DNA from: Stella humosa
GTDB taxonomy: Bacteria > Pseudomonadota > Alphaproteobacteria > ATCC43930 > Allostellaceae
Direction: 5' to 3'
NCBI RefSeq assembly: GCF_006738645.1
Contig: NZ_AP019700.1
Span: 1,748,001 to 1,812,000, forward strand
DNA length: 64,000 nucleotides
Shown: positions 54,568 through 62,861 of the stretch, piece by piece
Layout: each line of letters starts with the position of its first letter
How positions within the stretch are numbered: the stretch's first letter is position 1
The notes under the pieces: generated by a model
Seen by the model: the letters and a program-made list of their open reading frames with translations, nothing else
Databases searched by the model: none
Told to the model about the DNA's origin: nothing
Translations under genes and position numbers: made by a program

Positions 54568-55551
54568 GTGCAGGATCTCCGAAATCTCACGCGCATGCGG
54601 TCGCTGGAGGCGTTCCGGCACGTCTTCGAGACGGGCAGCGTGACGCGCGCGGCCGAGCGGCTCGGGGTATCGCAGCCGGCGATCAGCCAGACGATCTTCG
54701 CGCTGGAGAAGGCGGTTGCGGTGAAGCTGTTCGAGCGGGCCGGTGCCCGCCGGCTGGCACCGACGCCGGAGGCGCGCCTGATTTATCCGGCCTGCTGCGG
54801 CGTGCTGGATGCGCTCGATCGTTTCGAGCTGGCGGCGAGGGACGCGCATAGCGGCGGCCGGGTCACCATCGGCGCGATGCCGTCGATCGCCATGGGCATG
54901 GCGCAGGAGGCGATCGACCGGCTGCGCGTCGAGTATCCCCTGATCCACGTCCATCTCGACCCCCGCTACTCGGGCAATCTCGAGGCGCTGCTCGTCTCCG
55001 GCGAACTCGACATCGCCATCGGCAGCGAGGCCGGCACCAGCGACCGGGTCGAGAGCGAGTTGCTGACCACCCTGCCGGTGGTGGTGGTTGTGCCCCGCGG
55101 GCATCGCCTGGCCGGGCGGCCGTCCCTCGCGCCGGGCGACCTGGAGGGCGAGCCGCTGCTCTGCGTCCATCGCCAAGCGCCCTACCGGGCGGCGATTGAT
55201 GCCGCTTTCGCCGCCGCCGGCCAGCCGCTGACGCCGACGGTCGAGGCGCCCGGCTTCGCGCTGTGCGATTTCGTGGTGCGCGGGCAGGGCATCGGCCTGA
55301 TGAGCGCGATATCGGCCTGGCGCTGCCGCCATCGCGAGATCGACATCGTCCCGCTGGCGCCGGATATCGGCTGCGGCCTCTACATGATGCGGCGGCGGGG
55401 GGCCGAGCTGCACCCGTTCTGCGCGGCATTCCGGACGGAGATCGTGCGGCTGGCCCAGGAGATCATGGCGGTCGTGCCGATGCCGACGCCGGCCGTGCCG
55501 GCGGCGCGCCGCCGGCCCCGGGGCGGCCTGCGCGCGGTCGCGGAGCGATAA
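54568..55551 (+). CDS. LysR-type regulator, full length
   Basis: The 327-residue protein has the winged HTH (LEAFRHVFETGSVTRAAERLGVSQPAISQTIFALE), the linker helix and a complete effector-binding domain (VTIGAMPSIAMGMA; LLVSGELDIAIGSEAG; VVVVPRGHRLAG; CDFVVRGQGIGLMSAI). The Arg-rich tail is long. The start is a GTG at 54568 with GGATCGGCAG nearby; ATG at 54595 is a possible shorter start. The HTH closely resembles both mini-LysR neighbours, so the three are probably tandem duplicates. Confidence 0.9.
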   Translation: MQDLRNLTRMRSLEAFRHVFETGSVTRAAERLGVSQPAISQTIFALEKAVAVKLFERAGARRLAPTPEARLIYPACCGVLDALDRFELAARDAHSGGRVTIGAMPSIAMGMAQEAIDRLRVEYPLIHVHLDPRYSGNLEALLVSGELDIAIGSEAGTSDRVESELLTTLPVVVVVPRGHRLAGRPSLAPGDLEGEPLLCVHRQAPYRAAIDAAFAAAGQPLTPTVEAPGFALCDFVVRGQGIGLMSAISAWRCRHREIDIVPLAPDIGCGLYMMRRRGAELHPFCAAFRTEIVRLAQEIMAVVPMPTPAVPAARRRPRGGLRAVAER

Positions 55552-55588
55552 CAGGATTCTGCGCTCTGGAGGGTTGACGTTAACCAAC

Positions 55589-55595
55589 GGTTATC
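55589..55595 (+). promoter_or_regulatory. GGTTATC element 3 (third LysR-like gene)
   Basis: GGTTATCAAATTTC is preceded by GTTGACGTTAACCAAC, which contains two more GGTT/AACC half-sites in inverted order. It lies 76 bases before the ATG of the third gene. The cluster of half-sites looks like a typical LysR operator region. Confidence 0.45.
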
Positions 55596-55671
55596 AAATT
55601 TCGTCCCGGAAGGGTGCATCCGAACGCCTTCGCCAGCGGTACAGACCCTGTAGCGACCAACAGGGGGTATC

Positions 55672-56025
55672 ATGCCGAGCGACGAAGACGCGATCCGGCA
55701 GCAACTGCGGCAGCGCAATCTGGAAGCCTTCCGGATCGTCTGCGAGACCGGCAGCGTGACCCGGGCGGCAGAACGCCTGAAGCTTTCCCAACCGGCCGTC
55801 AGCCAACTGATCGCGCGCATCGAGCGTTCGTTCGGCCTGCGCCTGTTCGATCGCGGCCTGGGCCGCCGGCTGGAGGCGACGCCGGCCGCGCGCGCGCTCT
55901 ATCTCGATGTCTGCCGCACGCTGGATGCCATGGCGCGCCTGGAGGCCGCCGCCGTGTCGCTTGCGAAGACGCGGCCGGCGGTCAAGGCCGGCTACGGCTC
56001 CGACCTCTCCTTCTACGGCGACTGA
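55672..56025 (+). CDS. Mini-LysR: HTH and linker helix only (copy 2)
   Basis: The 117-residue protein has a LysR HTH (LEAFRIVCETGSVTRAAERL, LSQPAVSQLIARIERSFG, LFDRGLGRRLEAT) and the dimerisation helix (ALYLDVCRTLDAMARLEAAAV), then ends within about 20 residues. The effector domain is absent and the 148-base gap after it contains no remnant. It shares IRQQLR, TRAAE, QPAVSQL, LF-R-G-GRRLE and RxLDAM with copy 1. Start at ATG 55672 near AGGGGG. Confidence 0.8.
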   Translation: MPSDEDAIRQQLRQRNLEAFRIVCETGSVTRAAERLKLSQPAVSQLIARIERSFGLRLFDRGLGRRLEATPAARALYLDVCRTLDAMARLEAAAVSLAKTRPAVKAGYGSDLSFYGD

Positions 56026-56077
56026 GGCCTGGCAGGATCGGCCGCGCCGCTCCCCCTCCCTCAGGCGCGTCGGTCGG

Positions 56078-56109
56078 GGGCCGGATCGTTCCCCACGGTC
56101 CGGCCCTTT
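56078..56109 (+). terminator. Hairpin terminator after the LysR cluster
   Basis: GGGCCGGATCG and CGGTCCGGCCC form an 11-bp stem (one G-T pair) with a 7-base loop, followed by TTT. It ends the rightward LysR group before the thiolase gene. Confidence 0.7.
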
Positions 56110-56173
56110 GCCATGCAAGCGGCGCGGATTGGGCTTATAGTCCCGGCTGATATTTCCCGATCGGAGCATTCCC

Positions 56174-57340
56174 ATGACCGCATGCATCGTCGGCTGGGCG
56201 CACACCAAGTTCGGCCGGCTGGAAGGGGAGACCCTCGAATCCCTCATCGTCCGCGTGGCGGCCGATGCGCTGGCCGATGCCGGCCTGTCGCCGGCCGACA
56301 TCGACGCCATCTATATCGGCAATATGAATGCTGGCTTCGTGCGGCAGGAGTTCCCGTCGTCGCTGGTGATGCAAGGCTCCGACCTGTTCCGCTTCAAGCC
56401 GTCGACGCGGGTTGAGAATGCCTGCGCCACGGGCTCTGCCGCGATCCACCAGGGGCTGAACGCGATCGCGGCGCGCAAGGCGCGCCGGGTGCTGGCGATC
56501 GGGGTGGAGAAAATGACTGAGATCGCCGGGGCGGCGGTCGGCGACATCCTGATCCGCGCCAGCTATCTGCCCGAGGATGGCGAGGTCGAGGGCGGCTTTG
56601 CCGGCGTCTTCGGCCGCATCACCCAGGCCTATTTCCAGAAGCATGGCGACCAGTCCGACGCGTTGGCCCGCATCGCCGCCAAGAACCACCGCAACGGCGC
56701 CGTAAACCCGCTGGCGCAGATGCAGAAGGACCTGGGCTACGACTTCTGCCGCACCATCTCCGACAAGAACCCGCTGGTGGCCGGCCCGCTGAAGCGCACC
56801 GACTGCTCACTGGTGTCGGATGGGGCGGCCGCCGTGGTGCTGGCCGACATCGACACAGCGCTTGCCATGTCCAAGGCCGTGGTGTTCCGAGCGGCCGAGC
56901 AGGTGAACGACTTCCTGCCCATGTCCAAGCGCGACATCACGCTCTTCGAGGGCTGCGAGGTGGCCTGGAAGAAGGCGCTCGCCAGTTCCGGCCTGACCCT
57001 GGCCGACCTCGACCTCGTGGAGACGCACGACTGCTTCACCTCGGCCGAACTGCTGGAGTACGAGGCCATGGGCCTGACCGCCCGCGGCGACGGCGCTCGC
57101 GCGATCCACGAGGGCTGGACCGAGAAGGACGGCCGCCTGCCGATCAACCCGTCCGGCGGCCTGAAGTCCAAGGGCCATCCGATCGGCGCCACCGGCGTGT
57201 CGATGCACGTCCTGGCCGCCCAGCAGGTGACCGGCACGGCCGGCGGCATCCAGGTGAAGGACGCCAAGCTGGCCGGCATCTTCAACATGGGCGGCGCCTG
57301 CGTCGCCAACTATGTCAGCATCCTGGAGCCGCTGCGGTAG
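56174..57340 (+). CDS. Thiolase-like acetyl-CoA acetyltransferase (SCP-x type)
   Basis: The 388-residue protein has the N-terminal thiolase helix, active-site Cys in RVENACATGSAAIHQGL, and the C-terminal GGLKSKGHPIGATGVSM with the catalytic His and GGACVANYVSIL near the end, where the second Cys lies. It resembles SCP-x/thiolase-family acyltransferases. It likely acts in beta-oxidation or a side-chain pathway; no beta-oxidation partners adjoin. Confidence 0.88.
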   Translation: MTACIVGWAHTKFGRLEGETLESLIVRVAADALADAGLSPADIDAIYIGNMNAGFVRQEFPSSLVMQGSDLFRFKPSTRVENACATGSAAIHQGLNAIAARKARRVLAIGVEKMTEIAGAAVGDILIRASYLPEDGEVEGGFAGVFGRITQAYFQKHGDQSDALARIAAKNHRNGAVNPLAQMQKDLGYDFCRTISDKNPLVAGPLKRTDCSLVSDGAAAVVLADIDTALAMSKAVVFRAAEQVNDFLPMSKRDITLFEGCEVAWKKALASSGLTLADLDLVETHDCFTSAELLEYEAMGLTARGDGARAIHEGWTEKDGRLPINPSGGLKSKGHPIGATGVSMHVLAAQQVTGTAGGIQVKDAKLAGIFNMGGACVANYVSILEPLR

Positions 57341-57359
57341 GAACGATGGCCGGGCCGGC

Positions 57360-57818
57360 CTATGCCGGCCTGGCTTCCCGATACCGGCCGAAGGTCGAGC
57401 GGCCGGCGGGCGCGAAGGCGATGACGGCGTAGGTTTCCGGCCGGCCGCCTTCCATGCCGGGGGACCCGGCCGGCATCCCAGGGACTGCAAGCCCGGCAAT
57501 CGTCGGCCGTTCGGCCAGCAGGCGGGTGATGGCGTGCGCCGGCACGTGGCCCTCCACGACATAGCCGCCGACCGTGGCGGTGTGGCAGGAGGCGAGGTCT
57601 TCCGGCACGCCCAGGCTATGTTTGGCGGCTTGCACGTCACCCTCCGCTACGGCCACCTGGAAGCCGGCCCGGCGCAGATGCTCGACCCAGCCGTCGCAAC
57701 AGCCGCAGGACGGGTCCTTGTGGACCGTGATTGCCGGACCTGTCGCGCGGGCGCCCAAGGCGGGGAAGAGGGCGGCAGCGGCTGCTGCACCCAGCATCAG
57801 GGAACGTCGGCTGGTCAT
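57360..57818 (-). CDS. DUF411 periplasmic metal-binding protein
   Basis: The 152-residue protein has a Tat-like leader (MTSRRSLMLGAAAAAALFPA) and the DUF411 pattern with ITVHKDPSCGCCDGWVEHL, a Cys-rich site close to metal-handling motifs, followed by VGGYVVEGHVPAHAITRLL. DUF411 genes are often found with copper efflux genes. Its start overlaps the cueR-like gene by 4 bases, so it is co-expressed with it. Confidence 0.88.
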   Translation of the reverse strand: MTSRRSLMLGAAAAAALFPALGARATGPAITVHKDPSCGCCDGWVEHLRRAGFQVAVAEGDVQAAKHSLGVPEDLASCHTATVGGYVVEGHVPAHAITRLLAERPTIAGLAVPGMPAGSPGMEGGRPETYAVIAFAPAGRSTFGRYREARPA

Positions 57819-58276
57819 GCGTGCTCCTTGGGGTTGCGGCGGGCGCCGTGGCCGAAGCGGGCATCCGGTGGCGGGCTGGCGTCGGCCGGCGGGTCGGCCA
57901 GGTCGTCGAGGATCGGGCAGTCCGGCCGGGCGTCGCCGTGGCAATGGTCGGCCAGATGCTCCAGCGTGCGCACCATCGCCTGCAACTCGTCGATGCGGCG
58001 GCGAAGCTGGCCGATCTGGTCGACTGCCACCCGGCGCACGTCGGCGCTGGCCCGCGCGCGGTCGTGCCACAGCGCGAGCAGGGACCCGATCTGCTCCACG
58101 CCGAAGCCCAGGTCCCGCGCCCGCCGCACGAATCGCAAGGTGTGGACATCGTGGGCGCCATACATGCGATAGCCGGCGGCGGTGCGCCCGGCCGGGGCCA
58201 CCAGGCCGATCTCCTCGTAGTAGCGGATCATCTTGGCCGAGACGCCGGACGCCGCCGCCGCCTCGCCGATGGTCAT
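57815..58276 (-). CDS. cueR: CueR-like MerR-family copper-responsive regulator
   Basis: The 153-residue protein has a MerR HTH (MTIGEAAAASGVSAKMIRYYEEIGLV), the long dimerisation helix and a metal-binding loop H-C-H-G-D-A-R-P-D-C with Cys112 and Cys120, the same positions as in E. coli CueR. This points to Cu(I) (or Ag(I)) sensing. A perfect palindrome at 60688-60706 is the likely operator. ATG at 58276 is chosen; a GTG at 58288 overlaps the ATPase stop. Confidence 0.92.
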   Translation of the reverse strand: MTIGEAAAASGVSAKMIRYYEEIGLVAPAGRTAAGYRMYGAHDVHTLRFVRRARDLGFGVEQIGSLLALWHDRARASADVRRVAVDQIGQLRRRIDELQAMVRTLEHLADHCHGDARPDCPILDDLADPPADASPPPDARFGHGARRNPKEHA

Positions 58277-58284
58277 GGTGGCGG

Positions 58285-60641
58285 TCACAACCGCACCTGC
58301 CGTAGCCGCAGCGCATTGCCGATGACGCTGACCGACGACAGCGCCATCGCGGCCGCGGCCACCACCGGCGACAGCAGGATGCCGAATGTGGGGTAGAGCA
58401 GGCCGGCCGCGATCGGCACGCCGGCGGCGTTGTAGGCGAAGGCGAAGAAGAGGTTCTGGCGGATGTTGCGCATCGTTGCCCGCGACAGCCGGCGGGCACG
58501 CACGATGCCGCCCAGGTCGCCTTCGAGCAGCGTCACGCCGGCGCTCTCCATGGCGACGTCGGTGCCGCCGCCCATGGCGATGCCGATGTCGGCCGCGGCC
58601 AGTGCCGGCGCGTCGTTGACGCCGTCGCCGGCCATGGCCACCACTCGGCCCTCGGCCCGCAGCCGGGCGACGACGGCGGCCTTGCGCTCGGGCGATACCT
58701 CGGCCTCGATCTCGGCGATGCCCAGGCGCTGGCCGATCGCGGCTGCCGTGCGGGCATTGTCGCCGGTCAGCATGACGATGCGCACACCGTCGGCCCGCAG
58801 GGCGGCCAGGGCAGGTGCGGTCGTGTCCTTGACCGGGTCGGCCACGGCGACGGCCCCCGCAAGCCGGCCATCGGCCGCGCAGAAGACGACCGTGGCACCC
58901 TCTTGCTGGAGACGCTCGGCCTCTTGGGCCAGTCCATCGACGGCGACGCCCGCCTCGGCCAGGAAGGCGGCGCTGCCGATCGCGATGCGTCGGCCCTCGA
59001 CCGTGCCCTCCGCACCCTTGCCGGTGGGGGAATGGAAATCCGCCACGGCCGGCAGCGCGATGCCCCGCGCGCGGCGGCGGTGACGATCGCGTGCCCGATC
59101 GGATGCTCGCTGCCGCGCTCGACCGCGGCCGCCAGGCGCAGAAGCTCCACCTCGTCGAAGCCGGGGCGGGCAGCGCCGTCACGGTGGGCGGCCGGCGGTC
59201 AGCGTGCCGGTCTTGTCGACGACCAGCGTGTCGACCCGCTCCATCCGTTCCAGGGCCTCGGCATTGCGGATCAGCACGCCGGCACCGCGCCGCGGCCGAC
59301 GCCGACCATGATCGACATGGGCGTGGCCAGCCCCAGCGCGCAGGGGCAGGCGATGATCAGCACGGCGACGGCGGCGACCAGGCCATGGGCCAGCCGCGGC
59401 TCCGGCCCGAAGGCGGCCCAGGCGGCAAAGGCCAGCAGGGCTGCCAGCAGGACCGCCGGCACGAACCAGCCGGCGACCCGGTCGGCCAGCCGCTGGATGG
59501 ACGCCCGGCTGCGCTGGGCATCCGCCACCATCTGGACGATGCGTGCCAGCATGGTGTCGCGGCCGACCCGCTCCGCCTCCATGGCGAAGCCGGACTGGCC
59601 GTTGATCGTGCCGGCCAGCAGCCGGTCGCCCACTTGCCGCGTGACCGGCATCGCCTCGCCCGTGACCAGCGATTCGTCGATCGCCGCCCGGCCGTCCACC
59701 AGCCGGCCGTCGACCGGGATCTTCTCGCCGGGCCGCACGCGCAGCCGGTCGCCCGGCTGGATGGCGTCGATCGCCACCTCCTCGTCGCTGCCGTCGGGCC
59801 GCATCCGCCGGGCGGTGCTGGGCGCCAGGTCCAGCAGCGCCCGGATGGCGCCCGAGGTCTGCTCGCGCGCGCGCAGTTCCAGCACCTGGCCCAGCAGGAC
59901 CAGCACGGTGATGACGGCGGCGGCCTCGAAATAGACCGCCACGGTGCCGCCATGGCCGCGGAAGGTGGCGGGGAACAGGCCGGGCGCCAGCGTCGCTGCC
60001 ACGCTGTAGGCCCAGGCCACACCCGTGCCGATGGCGATGAGGGTGAACATGTTGAGATTGCGGGTGACGACGGATTGCCAGCCGCGCACGAAGAAGGGCC
60101 AGCCGGCCCACAGCACCACCGGCGTCGCCAGAGCCATCTGCACCCACGCGGACAGGTGCGGCTCCAGCCAGTGGGTGCCGGTCAGGTGCTGCCCCATCTC
60201 CAGCAGGAAGACCGGCAGGGCCAGGGCCAGGCCGATCCACATTCGCCGGGTCATGTCGACGAGTTCGGGATTGGGGCCGGCATCGGCGGTCGCGACCTCG
60301 GGTTCCAGCGCCATGCCGCAGATCGGGCACGTGCCGGGGCCGACCTGGCGGACCTCCGGGTGCATCGGGCAGATATAGATGGCGCCGGGCACCACCGGCT
60401 CTGCCGCCTTGGCGGGGGCCAGGTACTTGCCCGGGTCGGCCATGAACTTGGTGCGGCAGCCGGCGCCGCAGAAATAGAAGGTCCGGCCGTCATGGTCGGC
60501 CTGATGCCTGGCCGTCGCCGGATCGACGGTCATCCCGCAGACCGGGTCCTTGGCCTTGGGGGGGGGCATGGCTGCTGTGCCGTGCCCGGCGCAGCAGGCA
60601 TGGCCGTGGTGCTTGTCGTGCGAATGGTGGTCGTGGGCCAT
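58285..60641 (-). pseudogene. copA: Copper-exporting P1B ATPase, reading frame interrupted
   Basis: The gene begins with a His-rich stretch ([20 protein letters not shown]), a YHS domain ([10 protein letters not shown]), a heavy-metal-binding domain ([11 protein letters not shown]...[10 protein letters not shown]), then P-type ATPase membrane segments with CPC ([13 protein letters not shown]), DKTGTLT and GDGVNDAP. The frame breaks near 59285, 59187, 59161 and 59063-59075, each repaired by adding one base in a G/C run; restored length is 786 residues. Since no other stops occur, this may be sequence error rather than loss. It is expected to pump Cu(I) out of the cytoplasm. GGGAGA precedes the ATG. 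Confidence 0.9.
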
Positions 60642-60679
60642 GCCCGTCTCCCGCTTGCTTCCGGTCCCCATCGCTGCGG

Positions 60680-60710
60680 CATGTAGTCCTTCCCATCATG
60701 GGAAGGTCAA
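60680..60710 (-). promoter_or_regulatory. CueR-type operator and promoter
   Basis: On the minus strand TTGACC (-35, 60705-60710) and TACATG (-10, 60680-60685) are separated by 19 bases, the long spacer typical of MerR-regulated promoters. Inside lies the perfect palindrome CCTTCCCAT-C-ATGGGAAGG (60688-60706). It would be distorted by CueR to activate transcription of the ATPase gene. The rightward genes may share it or use another promoter. Confidence 0.9.
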
Positions 60711-60719
60711 GGGCCGCCA

Positions 60720-61151
60720 TTGCCATTTCCGGCGCGCATGCCAGATTGCGGTCTCGACCCCAGGAGACCGGACCCGACCTTGCGCCATCTGCTCCTCATC
60801 CTGTTCGGCTGGATCGCCCTGGTGGCGACGGGCACGGCTGCCCAGGCCCATGGAGATCATGGCGGCGGGCATGGCGTGCCCGCGATCGAGCGGACGGCGG
60901 ACGCAGCGCCGGGCGACGCGGGTGATTGTCCCCATGCCGCCGGTTCCGAATCCGAGCGGCCCGGCCAGCCGACCCAGAGCGGGCATGGCTGTGCCAGCAG
61001 CCTGGGCTGTTGCATCACGGCCTGGCCCGATACCGACCTGGGGCGGCCGAGCTTGCCATCGCGCACCGACCTAGGCCGCCCGCGCAGCAACGAACGCGCC
61101 GGCCTTACGCCCTTCGTCGACCCCAGGCCACCCAACCGCGACCGTATCTGA
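60720..61151 (+). CDS. His-rich secreted protein of the copper locus
   Basis: The frame encodes up to 143 residues. Its N-terminus is uncertain: ATG codons at 60720 and 60738 or TTG at 60780 could start it. The TTG version would give a signal-like start, LRHLLLILFGWIALVATGTAAQ. The mature part begins AHGDHGGGHG and has a Cys-containing segment SSLGCCITA and a Pro/Arg-rich tail. It is probably a periplasmic copper-binding protein, by context. No family recognised. Confidence 0.6.
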   Translation: MPFPARMPDCGLDPRRPDPTLRHLLLILFGWIALVATGTAAQAHGDHGGGHGVPAIERTADAAPGDAGDCPHAAGSESERPGQPTQSGHGCASSLGCCITAWPDTDLGRPSLPSRTDLGRPRSNERAGLTPFVDPRPPNRDRI

Positions 61152-61221
61152 CGCTGCCATCGGCTGCCGGGCGTCGCGTCGCGCCTGGCGGTTCCATGCG
61201 TTCGATCCGTCGAGGTTCCCC

Positions 61222-61485
61222 ATGTATCCCTTCGTGCGCGCCCTCGTGGCGCTGCCGCTTGCTGCCGCCTGCGCCACCGCGCCGGCGCTGGTGGGCGGCG
61301 ACCCGGCCGACCCGTCGGCCAAGGTCGCCTACCAGCCTCCTGCCGCCGTCTTTCCGACTGCGACGCGATTCCGGCCAGTGGAGCCGGCGCCGTGGCGGCC
61401 ACTCAACGACGAGGCTGGCCGGATCGGCGGCGCCAGCGGCCAGATGCGGGGCGAGCCGCCAGCGGAACCGGTGGCCCGGCCATGA
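61222..61485 (+). CDS. Small lipoprotein-like protein of the copper locus
   Basis: The 87-residue product has a short signal with a lipobox-like LAAAC (MYPFVRALVALPLAAAC), then a Pro/Ala-rich tail. Its stop overlaps the start of the TolC-family gene (ATGA), so it is translationally coupled to it. Function unknown. Confidence 0.65.
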   Translation: MYPFVRALVALPLAAACATAPALVGGDPADPSAKVAYQPPAAVFPTATRFRPVEPAPWRPLNDEAGRIGGASGQMRGEPPAEPVARP

Positions 61486-62861
61486 CGGTCCGCCGGATGA
61501 TCATCCTGCCCGGCCTCCTGCTGCTGGGCGCCTGCGCCTCATTGCTGGAGGACCAGGGCGTGGTCGAGGTGACGGCAGCCGCGTCGGCGCGCCTCGGCGT
61601 CGAGGCCAGCCGTGTCCAGACCGAGGACGAGGCCGCTCGGGTCCGGCAGCGGCTGGTGCGGCTGCTGGCCCAGCCGCTGTCGCCGGATGGCGCCGTGCAA
61701 GTGGCGGTGCTGAACAACCGCGCGCTGCAGGCGGCCTATGACGATCTTGGCGTGTCGGCGGCCGCGCTGGTGCGGGCATCGACGCCGCCCAATCCGGGCT
61801 TTCGCTATGCCCGGACGACCGGCGGCGGCACCGTCGAGATCGAGCGCGGCCTGACCCTCGACCTGATCGGCCTGGTGACCCTGCCGTTCGCGGCCGCCGT
61901 CGAGGAGCGCCATTGGCAGGAGGCCAAGGCGCGTGCCGCCGAGCGCGTCGTCGCCCTGGCCCTCGAAGTGCGCCGGGCTTACTTCCGGGCCGTCGCCGCC
62001 GGCCAGACCGCCGCCTACATGGCGGAGGTCCGGCAATCGGCCGAGGCCGCAGCCGAGCTGGCACGGCGGCTGGGTCGCACGGGCGCCTTCGCCAAGCTCG
62101 ATCAGAGCCGCCACTTCCTGTTCCACGCGGAGGTGGCGACGCGCGCGGCCCGCGCGACGCTGGCCGCGACGACCGCGCGCGAGCAGTTGGTGCGCTTGCT
62201 GGGCCTGTGGGGGGCAGGGGCGGATATCCGCCTGCCCGAGCGCCTGCCCGAGCTGCCGGAACGGCTGCCCGACTGGCCCGACATCGAGGCGGACGCGATC
62301 GGCCGGCGGGCCGACCTGCGCCGCGCGCGCCTGGAACTGGAAGCACTGGGCCGCTCGCACGCACTGACCCAGGCGACCCGCTTGGTGGCGGTGGCCGAGG
62401 GTGGCATCGCCTCGACGCGCGAGACGGGGACGCCCACTCGTCGCGGCTGGGAGGTCACGCTGTCGCTGCCCATATTCGACGGCGGCACAACCGCTGCAGC
62501 CGAGGCCGCAAACCTTTATCAGGCCGCGGCCAACCGCCTGGCCGGACTGGCGGTCGACGCGCGCTCGGAGGTCCGCGCGGCGGATGCCGTCTGGCGCGCC
62601 AGCCACGCAATCGCCTGGCACCACCGGCGCGAGATCGTGCCGGCCCTCCAGGCGATCTCGGAGGAGAGCCTGCTGCGCTACAACGGCATGTTGGTCAGCG
62701 TCTTCGAGATGCTGGCCGATGCCGCCCGCCAGGCCGAGGGCGTGGCCGAGGCGATTGCCGCCGAGCGCGACTTCTGGATTGCCCAGACGGACCTGGAAGA
62801 CGCCACCGGCGGCACTATGCCCGATGCCGTCGCGACCCATGGCCAGCGGAGGGAAGGATGA
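61482..62861 (+). CDS. TolC-family outer-membrane efflux lipoprotein
   Basis: The 459-residue product has a lipobox (LLLLGAC, Cys18) and the TolC-type repeats: two long helical hairpins with AVLNNRALQAAYDDLGVSAA and SLPIFDGGTTAAAEAANL. Such proteins form the outer-membrane channel of tripartite pumps, here probably for copper or a related metal. No membrane-fusion or RND pump gene is visible in the window. It overlaps the next gene by 4 bases. Confidence 0.88.
   Translation: MTVRRMIILPGLLLLGACASLLEDQGVVEVTAAASARLGVEASRVQTEDEAARVRQRLVRLLAQPLSPDGAVQVAVLNNRALQAAYDDLGVSAAALVRASTPPNPGFRYARTTGGGTVEIERGLTLDLIGLVTLPFAAAVEERHWQEAKARAAERVVALALEVRRAYFRAVAAGQTAAYMAEVRQSAEAAAELARRLGRTGAFAKLDQSRHFLFHAEVATRAARATLAATTAREQLVRLLGLWGAGADIRLPERLPELPERLPDWPDIEADAIGRRADLRRARLELEALGRSHALTQATRLVAVAEGGIASTRETGTPTRRGWEVTLSLPIFDGGTTAAAEAANLYQAAANRLAGLAVDARSEVRAADAVWRASHAIAWHHRREIVPALQAISEESLLRYNGMLVSVFEMLADAARQAEGVAEAIAAERDFWIAQTDLEDATGGTMPDAVATHGQRREG

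Noticed and set aside
54147-56025. Interpretation of the mini-LysR genes as frameshifted full-length genes
   Set aside because: Only 70 and 148 bases follow them before the next gene or element, with no effector-domain coding in any frame.
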